Shown here in pieces: positions 13,201 to 23,472 of a DNA stretch of 64,000 nucleotides; positions within the stretch are counted from its first letter, which is position 1; every line of letters starts with the position of its first letter. Origin of the DNA: Aspidiotus rigidus (Eukaryota; Arthropoda; Insecta; Hemiptera; Diaspididae); contig JAVHKY010000001.1 of the NCBI GenBank assembly GCA_035079385.1, forward strand, positions 2,481,501 to 2,545,500, given 5' to 3'. The notes beneath the pieces were generated by a model, which did not search any database, was not told the DNA's origin, and saw nothing but the letters and a program-made list of their open reading frames with translations. A program made the translations under genes and the position numbers.

Positions 13201-13625
13201 CTTTCAAAATTATAAATTTCGAGCACGCAATTTATTTCTTCGAATTTTCAACTGTAATTAAAATTTACACTTTGCAGAAATGAGCGCCGATCAATTATTT
13301 GATTCTTTGAAGTCCTCTGAACCGAAGCGAGCCGCGACAGCTGCTAAAAAACCAAGGAGTACGTACAGTTTTAAAGATTCAGTTGACGAAGACGACGATG
13401 ATGATGGTGCCTCAAGTGGGAGCGATTACAAGCCTTCTCCAAAATCAAAAAGTACGATTCTCTTTAAAAATATAGTTTTATTTTTAATTGTTGTAAATCG
13501 ATTTAATCCTATTTTTTTTATACGCAGAAGGAAAAGCTGTAGCCCCTAAGGCAACTGGGAGACGAGCAGCAGCTGCTAAAAAACCAAAATACCATATTTC
13601 GGACGACAGCGATGAAGATTTCTAA
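4264..13625 (+). CDS. Top2: DNA topoisomerase II
   Basis: Type IIA topoisomerase: an ATP-driven homodimer that passes one DNA duplex through a double-strand break to decatenate and relax chromosomes. I assembled 26 exons: 4264-4435, 4534-4714, 4958-5201, 5268-5477, 5658-5828, 5902-6141, 6211-6313, 6522-6712, 6805-6936, 7013-7226, 7300-7409, 7485-7715, 7795-8042, 8422-8653, 8784-8995, 9073-9208, 9292-9449, 9534-9675, 10533-10778, 10855-11076, 11896-11977, 12061-12231, 12307-12442, 12526-13010, 13278-13451, 13528-13625 (1646 aa). Seen: GHKL ATPase motifs ([20 protein letters not shown]), TOPRIM motif [11 protein letters not shown] (E465), TDQDQDGSH metal site, and SPRY with catalytic Y810. The C-terminal tail is highly charged (runs of D/E/S and K), as usual, and holds many possible phosphorylation and nuclear-import sites. 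The length is near TOP2B. An upstream in-frame ATG at 4018 could add 82 residues; I prefer 4264 because the extra part looks non-coding. The largest introns are 9676-10532 and 11077-11895; in the latter I see no element. Confidence 0.96.
9755..10110. repeat. Degenerate inverted repeat in a TOP2 intron
   Basis: ATTGGGATTTAAAC at about 9757 reappears inverted as GTTTAAATCCCAAT near 10088. Inside it, AATATTTGAGTGATCACGTA pairs loosely with an inverted copy around 10036-10056. This looks like an old MITE of about 350 bp lying in the 857-bp intron between exons 18 and 19. Confidence 0.45.
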
Positions 13626-13824
13626 TTGCTTATGTTGTTTTTTTTTCTTTTTTTGTGTGTGTTGTCGATCATACCATTCATGGAAAATAATTGGTTTTTT
13701 CCCCTCCGGCGAATTTTTTTGTTTCTCTAGTGAATCAAGTATTGCAAACACGGTATGGAATTCCTTGGTTTTTTAATATTTAAATTAAATGTTAACAAAT
13801 AAGAATGTTATTTTACAACAAACC

Positions 13825-13875
13825 TTATTTTATCTTATTTTATTTTATTTTATTTTATTTTATTTTTTATTTTTC
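13825..13875. repeat. (TTTTA)n microsatellite
   Basis: A run of TTTTA units with one TATC interruption, about 200 bp past the TOP2 stop and probably in or near its 3' UTR. Confidence 0.85.
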
Positions 13876-14463
13876 GTTTCTTTTCTTTTGTAACGGATAT
13901 TTACTAACTGTACAGTTTCTTTTAAATTTATAATTCATTTTATTAATTCGCTCATTATCGTGTCGTTAATTCTAGCGTTCAACAAGTGCAAAATGCATGC
14001 CTATGTGGAAATTACATGTCTTAGATGCATTATAAGGAATGAAATGTTGTATCTTGAAGATTACTATTTATACATACATAATGTGTCCTCATTTTATTAT
14101 TTATTTAGTAGTCTTATATTTTCCTGAAATCAGAAATTACTCGATACAATATAACTTTAATGATGATGTTGCTGGAAATGTCAACGTCATTGTTGTACGT
14201 GTGTATCGACGAGAAGAGCTGATCTATGCTGCGTGCAGTGAAATGAAATATTAATACAGAATTCCACTGGTGAGATCATCATAATTATGTAGGTGCCGGT
14301 ATCCCTTTCTACGGTCTCGAAAAGAAAATAGCTATTTCATTCTTATTTCCACGAAAACGCATTGCCTTCAATAACGCTGTGACCAAAATATTTTAATGTC
14401 TCATCGGAAGTTTTTTATGAATAATAATTAGCGAATTTGATTTCAATATAATTCATTTTATTT
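13876..14463. other. TOP2 3' flank
   Basis: AT-rich sequence with no recognisable gene between the TOP2 3' end and the LINE. A 71-codon open stretch (14039-14254) has no family features. Confidence 0.5.
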
Positions 14464-15978
14464 ATGAAATGGAAAAATCATGGGTTCCATTTAGATCAAA
14501 AAATTATCCATATGGCTCACAATTTTTTTGTTGTAATCTGCAAGTCTTGTCAGCTATTCAATTACGTATATAATCAATGTATTAAGTCGAACGTATTTCC
14601 TGATATCTGGAAGGCAAGTAAAATCACCCCTGTCCCAAAGGGGGCTGACAGTAGTGACATTCGAAATCACAGGCCGGTGTCGTTGCTGCCAATGCCCGCG
14701 AAAATCATGGAATCCACAATACATATAATAATCTGTAATCAGGTCCAACAAAGAATGTCCCCCTCCCAACATGGTTTCCTTAAATCACGGAGTGTCATCA
14801 CTAATCTAATACATTTCAAACAGGACATACTAACCACTTTTGCTAGGGGGCAGCAAATTGACGCAATCTACACAGACTTCCAGAAGGCGTTTGACAAAGT
14901 TAATCACAGAATATTACTGAGAAAAATGATACAACTGGGTTTCTCGGAGGGGCTCGTATGTTTCTTTACCTCGTACTTGGAAAAAAGATCACAATACGTG
15001 GCGTATAAGGGTTGTCAATCGGAGCTATTCAGTTGCCCGTCGGGTGTCCCGCAGGGGTCGAATCTTGGCCCTTTACTATTCCTGATCTTTATAGACGACA
15101 TTACTAGGGTGTTGTCTTCTTCGAAAATACTTCTATTTGCAGATGATATAAAATTGTATAAACCGATATCAACAAGCTCGGACGCACAAGCCTTGCAGGA
15201 TGATTTGGATGCGATGGTCTCTTGGAGCAGGGTTAATTGCTTACCATTTAATGTCAAAAAATGCGAGATAATAACTTTTACGCGTAAAACCCATAATTTA
15301 ATAACGCATGATTATAGAATGACTGAAACAATTCTCTGTCGTAATGATTATGTACGTGACCTAGGTATCATAATGGACAAACGTCTTTACTTTGATATAC
15401 ATACTAATCAATTAATCAGTAAAAGTAAAAGAGCAATGGGTTTTGTAATGAGGAATATTAACGGCTTCAAAGATATTCGTACCATCCTAACCCTGTATTA
15501 TGCTTTCGTAAGGTCGAATATGGAATTTGGAGCGCTGATATGGGATCCTATATATGACAAATACTCGAAATCTCTAGAAAACATACAGCGTCGTTTTTTG
15601 AAATTTACGTACATGAAAATATTTCAGTATTACCCGCACGAAATTGAGTACGTCGATCTGTTAGCAGGATTCAAAATCTATTCACTACAGGAAAGACGTA
15701 AACTGACAATGCTCGACTATCTGCACGATGTCTTGCAGGGGCAAAAGGATCCTGCCTTGCTTCAGGAGATCACCTTACGGGTTCCGCGGTTAAATGCAAG
15801 GCTTAGGGAAACATTTTACATAAGTCATACAAACAAAGGACCCCTGAAACACTCATTTGTGAACAGAGCATGTGCCCTTTATAATAACCTGGAAAAGAAA
15901 CCTGGGGGGGATACTCTTGACATATTGTCGCAGTCAAAAAAACAGTTCAGATCTGCATGTCTGGATGTTCTGATATAA
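14464..15978 (+). CDS. Non-LTR retrotransposon reverse transcriptase (5'-truncated)
   Basis: An uninterrupted 504-codon frame coding for a LINE-type reverse transcriptase, most like the jockey/CR1 group. Seen in order: the finger motif PVPKG...RNHRPVSLLP, motif A TDFQKAFDKVNH, motif B SGVPQGSNLGPLLFLIFIDDI, motif C LLFADDIKLY, a thumb region, and a C-terminal stretch with an FxxxACxLYNNL-type signature. The catalytic aspartates of motifs A and C are intact. No endonuclease domain lies upstream, so this is a 5'-truncated copy, as is usual for target-primed reverse transcription. The ATG at 14464 is simply the first in the frame; homology-like sequence begins around 14520. With no stop or frameshift, the insertion is probably fairly young. 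Confidence 0.9.
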   Translation: MKWKNHGFHLDQKIIHMAHNFFVVICKSCQLFNYVYNQCIKSNVFPDIWKASKITPVPKGADSSDIRNHRPVSLLPMPAKIMESTIHIIICNQVQQRMSPSQHGFLKSRSVITNLIHFKQDILTTFARGQQIDAIYTDFQKAFDKVNHRILLRKMIQLGFSEGLVCFFTSYLEKRSQYVAYKGCQSELFSCPSGVPQGSNLGPLLFLIFIDDITRVLSSSKILLFADDIKLYKPISTSSDAQALQDDLDAMVSWSRVNCLPFNVKKCEIITFTRKTHNLITHDYRMTETILCRNDYVRDLGIIMDKRLYFDIHTNQLISKSKRAMGFVMRNINGFKDIRTILTLYYAFVRSNMEFGALIWDPIYDKYSKSLENIQRRFLKFTYMKIFQYYPHEIEYVDLLAGFKIYSLQERRKLTMLDYLHDVLQGQKDPALLQEITLRVPRLNARLRETFYISHTNKGPLKHSFVNRACALYNNLEKKPGGDTLDILSQSKKQFRSACLDVLI

Positions 15979-16052
15979 TAAGATCTTCAGCCTACCTTTA
16001 AAAGTAGAATTAGTGCATTTGTTGAATGCCCTAATAAGGAGGAACCGGTTAC

Positions 16053-16087
16053 TTGTGTGTGTGTGTGTTGGTGGGTGTGTGTGTGTA
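16053..16087. repeat. (GT)n microsatellite
   Basis: A GT run broken by TGGTGGG, in the 3' UTR of the LINE. Confidence 0.85.
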
Positions 16088-16104
16088 TAATGTCTGCTCA
16101 TGAT

Positions 16105-16107
16105 TAA

Positions 16108-16194
<87 letters not shown>

Positions 16195-16210
16195 CATTAT
16201 TATTATCATT
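16105..16210. repeat. (ATT)n microsatellite
   Basis: About 30 ATT units with a few G or C interruptions, in the 3' UTR of the LINE. It makes long but meaningless poly-Ile and poly-Asn reading frames. Confidence 0.9.
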
Positions 16211-16351
16211 AGATGCATTTGTAATTTTGTGAGTGGTGTCGCCTTTAATTGGTCTATATACTGTTGGCGGCACCACTTAAATATAAACAAATTTAAAATA
16301 AATAAAAATAAAATAAATAAAATTATTCCCTTTTAATGCTGATGTTTTCTA

Positions 16352-16856
16352 GGGGTTTTGACCGTTTGGATTTATAACGGTTATAACCGTTTGACCGAAT
16401 GAAATGAACCAATTTTGATCGATTGACCGATAACAGTTTGAAAAAATGATGAACATTTTTGACCAATAACCGTTTCAAGGATTGGCATTCTTGACCAATT
16501 GACCGTTATAACCGTTTCAAGTAGTGATTAATATTGGACCATCACCGATTGACCAATAACAGTTTGGATGTATTCATTTGACCATTTGAAAATTTTCAGA
16601 TTGTGAGATTGTGACCGTTTGAAATTTCAGGTTTGATGTTTGACCATTTAACCAGTAACCGTTTGACCATTTGAAAATATCATATTTTGACCGTTTAACC
16701 AATAACTGTTTGAAAAATGTGATTGTCTTGACCGTTTGACTGATAACCGTTTGAAAAAGGTATGGTCTTGATTGTTTGACCAATAATTGTTAGAAAACTG
16801 CAGCAGTCTTGACCAATTGAACGTTACCTATAAATAATCCAAACAGTCAAAACCCC
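16352..16856. repeat. Left arm; may be a 505-bp MITE in its own right
   Basis: This arm itself has inverted ends: GGGGTTTTGACCGTTTGGAT at the left and ATCCAAACAGTCAAAACCCC at 16837-16856. Between them lie about fifteen diverged copies of a TTTGACC(A/G)(A/T)T(A)ACCGT word. The right edge is followed by GG and not TA, so the 4.46-kb reading of the borders fits the flanks better. Confidence 0.6.
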
Positions 16857-18254
16857 GGCTATGTTTTCCAAAAATCTATAATACAGTATTACTATTATTT
16901 AAAATGATCCAGGATGTAGAACGCTGATAACGATCCAGCTCTAATGAAGGTACAGAGCTGGGTGAGGGCTTAAAACCACTCACTGAATCAAGCTTCTTTC
17001 AGTTCATTTTTGACAATTGAAATCGTGGCAGCCAATGCACAAGTTCCGTGCATATGTTACGCGGGATTTGTGAAATCGCTTTTTTGTGAAATCAACAGGA
17101 AAATTGCCGATTTTGCGAGATAAGCAACGCTGTTGCAGAGTTCATAAAATACGCAAAAAAATTTGCAGATTACGGATAGGTACTGTCAATTTTTTGGCCC
17201 ATTACGTAAATTAAACAGCTCTTTTCCTTTCGAACGCATGAATTCGGCAACACCTGATTGTGATTATTATACCGTCTACGTTTGAATAGGATAAAATATC
17301 CGAGTTTACTGCATGTAGAAATTTATTCAGACTACCCACAATTTTATGGATACAACTTTCTTTGTCAGACAGAGACATGAAAACTGAGGTAGAGTAACTA
17401 GCGGCAATTTGTATGCATGGGGTCACGAGGTTTTCGGCGATGTTCCTGCCGGTTGAAGTGCACTACAGGAGTAGAAACAACAATCATGATATTTGCCGAT
17501 ATAATTGAAACAAATTGGGTTTGATTTAAAACGAGGGAAAAAAAAAGTGTAAAATAATGAAAGAACTAATTCGTTGGCGGTATGATTTTCGCTACTTTCG
17601 CCAGGATGGTATACGCCAAATTGTATTCCTCAAACCCCTGATTATCTTCGTCATCCATGAGCAGCTCAGCAGGAGATCCGGATACCCGACACCCTCAGGG
17701 TTATCCTTGGTGAGGTGAGCAATCGCCTATGAGAACCATAATAATTATGAGAACCGATTATTCGATTTCATCAGTAATCGATAGTCGATTTGTGACGTCA
17801 TTGTTATAGTTTCTATATTATTAAACGAATAGTCGACCTTGAGCCTCCGCTTATCAGCTCGAAATATTTTTTGACTTTTGGGTTTATGATGAAGTTTAGG
17901 CTAAGCGTACAAACCTACGACGCCTGATTGGCCAAATAATCCGAGTAGTCGTATTAGTGTATTCGTTGGAACATTTTGAATGATCAAAGATTTTCGTTTC
18001 TGTATCACTGTGCAGTGTTACTGTTACCACAACTGTTATGAACTTCCGAATCGTTTTCGTAAAACGTACATAATATTAAGCATATACCATGACTATTTGT
18101 TTTGAAAAGGCTCAAAATGGTCATCTTCAATTTCAAGTGCTAACTTTGCTTGTTGGAAGAATTTTATGAAGAATAAAAAATTTCTACCCTGACCAACATT
18201 TTTTGGTTATAACAGTTATAACATTACCTAATTATTAGCAAGAAGTTTTGACCG

Positions 18255-18357
18255 AATAAAACGAAAAGACGAATACTCCGAAGGGAGAGTAAACCTTGCA
18301 AACTCTGAGTTTGCAAGGTTTACTCTCCCTTTGGAGTATTTGTCTTTTCGTTTTATT
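18255..18357. repeat. 103-bp near-perfect palindrome
   Basis: Two arms of about 50 bp with only about two mismatches and almost no spacer, centred at 18306. The sequence GGGAGAGTAAACCTTGCAAA is followed by its inverse. In RNA it would form a long hairpin; in DNA, a cruciform. It lies immediately inside the left inner arm. Confidence 0.85.
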
Positions 18358-18756
18358 ATGGATAGCCATAACTTAGAGGAACGGATTTGTTTAAGTTTCG
18401 ACCGTTTGACCATCCAAAATACAAAAGAAGAAGGGATGTATTTCTTGGCTTTTCTATCTAAATTTCCGGAATCCGGGATACCACTATTGTCCCGGAAAAT
18501 ATTTCCAATACGTTTTTGTATTACAAGATGTTATACACATCATAAAAATTTTTCCAAATGCAGTGAAAGAGTTCAAATTGACAGAAATGAAAGCCGAGGT
18601 TTACTTTGGAGGATGAACGAAGTTATGAAATTTTGGAAGGCAACGCCAATTCCTCAAACCTTAACAGGATGCATGGATATTAATCATGACACTGTACTCA
18701 GTCTATGGACTGAAATTCGTAAATTATTAGAAACTCTGTATAAAAAGATGGCATAA
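18331..18756 (+). CDS. Unrecognised 141-codon frame inside the element
   Basis: Open frame starting within the right half of the hairpin. The C-terminal part (GLLWRMNEVMKFWK ... LTGCMDINHDTVLSLWTEI) looks more protein-like than random AT-rich sequence. It might be a remnant of a P-element/THAP-type transposase tail, but I cannot align it with confidence. No DNA-binding domain was seen. Confidence 0.2.
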   Translation: MEYLSFRFIMDSHNLEERICLSFDRLTIQNTKEEGMYFLAFLSKFPESGIPLLSRKIFPIRFCITRCYTHHKNFSKCSERVQIDRNESRGLLWRMNEVMKFWKATPIPQTLTGCMDINHDTVLSLWTEIRKLLETLYKKMA

Positions 18757-19626
18757 TTGTAATAATAATTAATTTGCAGACGAGAACTGGCTGCCGTAAA
18801 TTTTTTGCGCCAAAAATTGGATATGAAAACTTGATCATAAAATTTCTCTACTTAATTGCAGACAGGTGTGTTTGATGGCAACTTACCCATTCAGCTATTC
18901 CCTGATAGATCATCATCATTAATTCATACATCATATTTTTAAAGAGTTTGAAGACTGAAACCAGGGCCTGACTAAAACTGGGTCTAGAAGGGAACTGTTC
19001 AAACTTCAAAGTGTTCAAACTCTAAAGTTGGAATTTTCAATTTTTGAAGTAAGGATCCAAAGCAAGAAGAGAAGTAGAAGACAAAGAGAAAAATATTGAA
19101 AATGAAGTGAATTTGCAATGTGGAATTAATGGATTTTGAAGAGACTGAAGACTTGGTGACGAGAGCATCAAGTTTGTCCACTGTCCAGACAGGGGTGGAA
19201 AGTGGTTGGTGATCCGCTTGAACTTTGGCTTTGGCTTAAAAGTTTCTCAGCATATTTCATCAGCTTTTACCATGAAATTGATTTATAATGCTAGGGAAAC
19301 CTCTTGTCGCGTTTTCCCTAATTACAGTCTGAAGAAATATGAATTGCAAAGAGAACATTGTCTCTTCCTCTTGTAATTTTCTATTCAGTAAGTCCAATTT
19401 GAGATTTTTTTGATGCAAAAATTTATTTATCAAATTTTGAATTTTTCAATTTTTTATTTGGAATCATATTTTTGAGATAGTGAAGAAAGAATGTGACAGG
19501 CTGCATAAAAAGGCATACCGCATTCAACTTTTTGCCAGCAACAACAAAAATAAATGGAACGCCTCATTACATTTTATTGTTTGAAATGTAGTTGGTTTAT
19601 AAAGCTCCGAACAGTTATTATCATTT

Positions 19627-19656
19627 TGTTGTTGTTGTTGTTGTTGTTGTTGTTTT
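19627..19656. repeat. (TTG)n microsatellite
   Basis: Nine to ten TTG units within the interior of the long-TIR element. Confidence 0.85.
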
Positions 19657-20476
19657 TTGTTGATTAAATTAAATCTCAAATACTTGTACCTAACTCTCTG
19701 AAAATTCAATCTGAAATGGTTATACGGTCACAACTTCTTGCTAATAATTAATGTTATAACTGTTATAACCAAAAAATGTTGGTCAGGGTGGAAATTTTAT
19801 GTTCTTCATAAAATTCTTCCAACAAGCAAAATTAGCACTTGAAATTGAAGATGACCATTTTGAGCCTTTTCAAAACAAATAGTCATGCTATATGCTTATG
19901 TCCGTTTTGATTATTTCAAATAATATTGGTCATAACAGTTAGAAGTTCATCAACTTTTTTTTGAAACGGTTGTTATATAGTCAATTGGTCAAGATCATTA
20001 ATATAAGTGATACGCGATCTGAGATGTCTCGCCACTGTCGGAAAACCTAACTTTACAGTAGAGCAAAAAAATGAAAAAAGGGAAAAAGTTGTCATTTAAT
20101 ATGGCTTGAAAAATTTTTTTGCCGATTCCATAATCTACAGCATGAAAAATCACTTTTAAAATCACCATTCCCAAAGTGAAAAAATAAAAAAAAATTGAGA
20201 AAAAATCATATTCCGTACAAATGAGTGCAAAAACTTTTTTGTCACAGTTATAACAGTTAAGAAATTAAGCCCTAGGTTTATTGATAAATAAATGGGGATA
20301 AGTATTGTTTTACTTTTGCGCTACAAAAGTGCAAAAACAGCATAGAGTCCCAAGCTTACAGTGCCAGATTTGTTGCTTACTTTTAGGAATAACTTAACCT
20401 AACCTTTCAAACAACAGGATTTTGGAAGCTGAAAGAATTAGGTCAATGTTTTGCAAAAATTGGGTGTTGTTGTCAA

Positions 20477-20807
20477 ACTCTGAATTCAAACGGTCATAAT
20501 GGTAATTGGTTAAACGGTCAAAATCTGAAATTTCAAACGGTCACAATCTCACAATCTGAAAATTTTCAAATGGTCAAATGATTAGGTCCAAACTGTCATT
20601 GGTCAATTGGTTATGGTCCAATGTCAATCACTAGGCCTACTTGTTAATAGTCAGTTGGTCCAGGATGTCATTTGAAACGGTTACTGGTCAATTGGTCAAA
20701 AATGTTCATCATTTTTGTCAAACTGTTATCAGTCAATCGATCAAAATTGGTTCATTTCATTTGGTCAAACGGTTATAACCTTTATAAATCCAAACGGTCA
20801 CAACCCC
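20477..20807. repeat. Right arm of the long-TIR element
   Basis: Reverse complement of 16352-16690, with small indels. For example, GATTGTGAGATTGTGACCGT in the left arm matches this arm inverted. Confidence 0.7.
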
Positions 20808-20957
20808 TAATATTATTAATTATTCAAACCTAATCATCAAAGTATCATAAATTACCAGATGTAAATTCGAAATATGAAATATGAGATAACAATGTCATAA
20901 TATCATGCCAACCTACAAATTGAAAAATTGAAATAAAAAAACACTCAATACATAGGA

Positions 20958-20976
20958 GGCGCGCCGAAGGCGCGCC
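20958..20976. repeat. GC-only palindrome GGCGCGCC-GAA-GGCGCGCC
   Basis: Two self-complementary octamers separated by GAA, embedded in AT-rich DNA between the long-TIR element and GPATCH4. It can form an 8-bp stem. Function unknown. Confidence 0.7.
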
Positions 20977-21285
20977 GTCCTGTCTAGTTGATAATATTAT
21001 CCGACTTGTTATCAGTTCATCTCCTGCATTTCAGCAAAGCACCAAAAATTCGAGCCGGAAATATCCGAGCATATCGAGCAATGATTATCTTAAATATTGT
21101 AAATTTCAGATTCAATTTTCGAAACATATTGTGCTACGAGTAGTCTCATGTCTGCATATGAAACATCTGACATTATAAGCACCTTGGCCGACAGTTACCG
21201 CACCATCTCGAATTTACTGGTATAAAATTCTCTCTTCAGTTGGGTTGCCAGAACGTATGGTTCCGTGATCTAGACCATATTCCTA

Positions 21286-22970
21286 ATGGATTATGCTGAG
21301 AATATTTTGCGGAAGTACGGTTGGAAAGAAGGTAACTTATTCTGCGGAAAATCTATATAAATTGCTTCTTGATCTCCATAAATTTAATTCCCAGTCGCAG
21401 TTATACCAACGATTATGAACGAGAATTTGAATTATTAAAAGCGGTTGATATTGACTAGACAACTTTACCGAGTTTAGTGAGGCAAAAATACATTTTCTGT
21501 ATTCATGCAAGTCATCGTAATACAAGCGATTACTAATTTCTGACATTAATTACTTTTATGGTTCTATAGAAAAAGTGTTTTTCAATTGTACAAATCTACT
21601 TTAATAGTTGTTTATACAAGAGTACTTTCGGGTGTTATCCCATCATCAGTTGTGTCGCAACTGGAGAACAAGGCCTTAACCAAGAGTTTTTATAGTATAA
21701 CACTGTGATCTTATTGGCTATGAGTTCCGATTTTATGGTTCTGTTTTTCGTAAATTATCAAAATATGTACTCGTATCTTCGCCTTTCTTACCAAATCTGT
21801 TATTTTCAGGTGAAGGACTCGGCAAAGATAGAAATGGCATATCAAAACCTGTGAAGTGTAGTTTGAAATTTGATAAATCTGGTATTGGTTACCAAGAAAA
21901 ACGTAGCAAAGAGGAAACCGATCAATGGTGGATTCGAATGTTCAATCAGGCTGCATCTAATATTTCTTCTGTAAGTTTAGATTCTATCCATACAAAGAAA
22001 TCGGAAGTTGTTTATTTTCCTGAGACCGTACTGTTATTATAGCTAATGTGCCCTAATGTTTTTCATAATAATTTAGATCATGATTTGATATTGTACAATT
22101 TCATCTTAGTTCAAATAAGAATTCTTGTTTCAGAGTGACAATAGCGCAAATAATAGAAAACGGAAAAAGAAATCAAAATCAGCCGAAGATGTTCCTTCTA
22201 ATAGAGCTCTAACTGATGAGGAGCTGTTTGCAGCGTGTGGTGGGCGCACTGCGCACAAGTGAGTGATTAAATTTTATCCAGAGACAATGATAGTCCAATA
22301 CATTTATCTCAATATGCTGATAATGCGAGACCGTCTTCGCGAAAATTCGAATTCATCTAAAAAAATAATGAAAACTTCAAAAACAATTTCTTTATGAATT
22401 GGATGGAGCGGTTGAATTAGGAATCAATACTAGAAAAATAGACCTGAAGCAAAAAAACGTAAATCAAATGACACTCACACAATCAGCATTTTTCTCCTGT
22501 AAAAGGCCTATCACGCCCAATTTCGAATATCATTGAGTTCGTGTGAAGTGCAACTCAAACCTGAAAAATTACTCTAAATCGCTTTGATAAACATTGTCCT
22601 GTACATTGTTGTTACGGATTTTTGCAGGGCGGCTCGACATGGATTCAGATTGAACGGGAAACTAAACCGAATCAGTCAGCAAGAAACTAGTAATACGACC
22701 ACGAGTACGTCTACGGAACGAACTGCACTTGAATTAGTGAAAGGCAAGAAAAGGAAGAAATCGAGGTCTCGCGAAGTCGGGGAGAGAAATTCCGTCGATG
22801 AACTAGACCCAACGAATAATGAAACAATCGAAAAAGTGAAGAAATCGAAGAAAACCGATAGTCAAATTGATTATTCTATTGATGAACTTAATGTGGCAAT
22901 GCCACGATATAACACGAACTGTAGTAAATCCAAAAAAAATAATAAAAAAAGGAAACGGACCAACGAGTAA
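21286..22970 (+). CDS. GPATCH4: G-patch domain-containing protein 4
   Basis: Nucleolar G-patch protein; G-patches recruit and activate DEAH helicases, and human GPATCH4 is linked to ribosome biogenesis and Cajal bodies. Four exons: 21286-21331, 21810-21970, 22134-22258, 22628-22970, giving 224 aa. The N-terminal G-patch reads AENILRKYGWKEGEGLGKDR followed by NGIS and KPVKCSLKFDKSGIGY. A family-specific block (DQWWIRMFNQAASNI) follows, then ALTDEELFAACGGRTAHKAA, which matches the human LTDE..L.AC.GRTAHKAAR. The C-terminus is a lysine-rich tail with nuclear/nucleolar-type basic clusters. It is shorter than the human protein, mostly in the tail. The start ATG is well placed, two residues before the usual AE. 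An AATAAA lies 40 bp past the stop. Confidence 0.9.
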
Positions 22971-23009
22971 TATGACATCATCATTGAGCATTTATCGCTT
23001 TTTACGCTA

Positions 23010-23015
23010 AATAAA
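23010..23015 (+). promoter_or_regulatory. Poly(A) signal of GPATCH4
   Basis: Canonical AATAAA 40 bp downstream of the GPATCH4 stop, giving a very short 3' UTR. Confidence 0.6.
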
Positions 23016-23472
23016 TTATTTTTTTCATGCCACCATCTATGAATGTTCTTAATATAATTTTGAAAAATGACCTTTGATCTTTTTTGTTAGATTCGGTGAC
23101 GTATCGTAAGTTCGCGTGAATAATGATCGAATATAATGGTGACGATAAATATGTAAATGAGCGAGTGTACGTTGACTGTTTTGAATTGGAAAATTCGTGT
23201 ATAAAGGCTGCAACAACTTCCTGATTCGTTTCAATCTTGAGTGGTAAACGTATACAGCTGTAGATTCTTATGACAAGGGGTACGCTACGACCACAACGTT
23301 GTGAACATGAGTCTTATAAGGAGGTAAACTAATTAGGGAGAGGTCGTAGTATTCTAATGAATATTTCTTTACGAGTTGAACGCGTTCGAATTATTGTTTC
23401 TCAATCGTGTCTATCGGTAAGAGCTTAATACAGTCGCAGAGTGGTGTTTTTTTCCAGAAAATTGTTTTTAAA

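Larger units (their letters stand above)
14500..16324 (+). mobile_element. LINE insertion (jockey/CR1-like), 5'-truncated
   Basis: Contains the reverse transcriptase frame, then a 3' UTR with GT- and ATT-microsatellites, and ends in an A-rich tail of AAATAAAT units at about 16290-16324. AAAATTAT occurs at both borders (near 14500 and 16318) and could be a target-site duplication, but it is short and low-complexity. The 5' border is approximate. Confidence 0.75.
18076..19900. repeat. Nested inverted repeat inside the long-TIR element
   Basis: 18076-18255 (from AAGCATATACCATGACTATT to AAGTTTTGACCG) recurs inverted at 19722-19900 with high similarity. Both arms carry GACCAACATTTTTTGGTTAT and TTATAACAGTTATAAC. 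The spacer is about 1.47 kb. The inner arms end in the same GACCGTTT-type words as the outer element, so the two may be related. Confidence 0.65.
16352..20807. mobile_element. Element with long terminal inverted repeats (about 4.46 kb)
   Basis: The left end begins GGGGTTTTGACCGTTTGGAT and the right end is its near-perfect complement finishing in AACCCC. Both are flanked by TA, which could be a TA target duplication. The arms run inward for at least 330 bp and consist of degenerate tandem words of the type TTTGACCGTTTGACCAATAACCG and TTATAACGGTTATAACCG. No transposase was recognised inside, so this is a non-autonomous DNA transposon or a pair of inverted satellite-like copies. The interior carries another inverted repeat and a hairpin, listed separately. 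A minus-strand open stretch at about 17579-17705 (containing MDDEDNQGFEEYNLAY) is unexplained. Confidence 0.65.

Noticed and set aside
16049..16336. Poly-Asn and poly-Ile frames on both strands
   Set aside because: Products of the ATT and GT microsatellites in the LINE 3' UTR.
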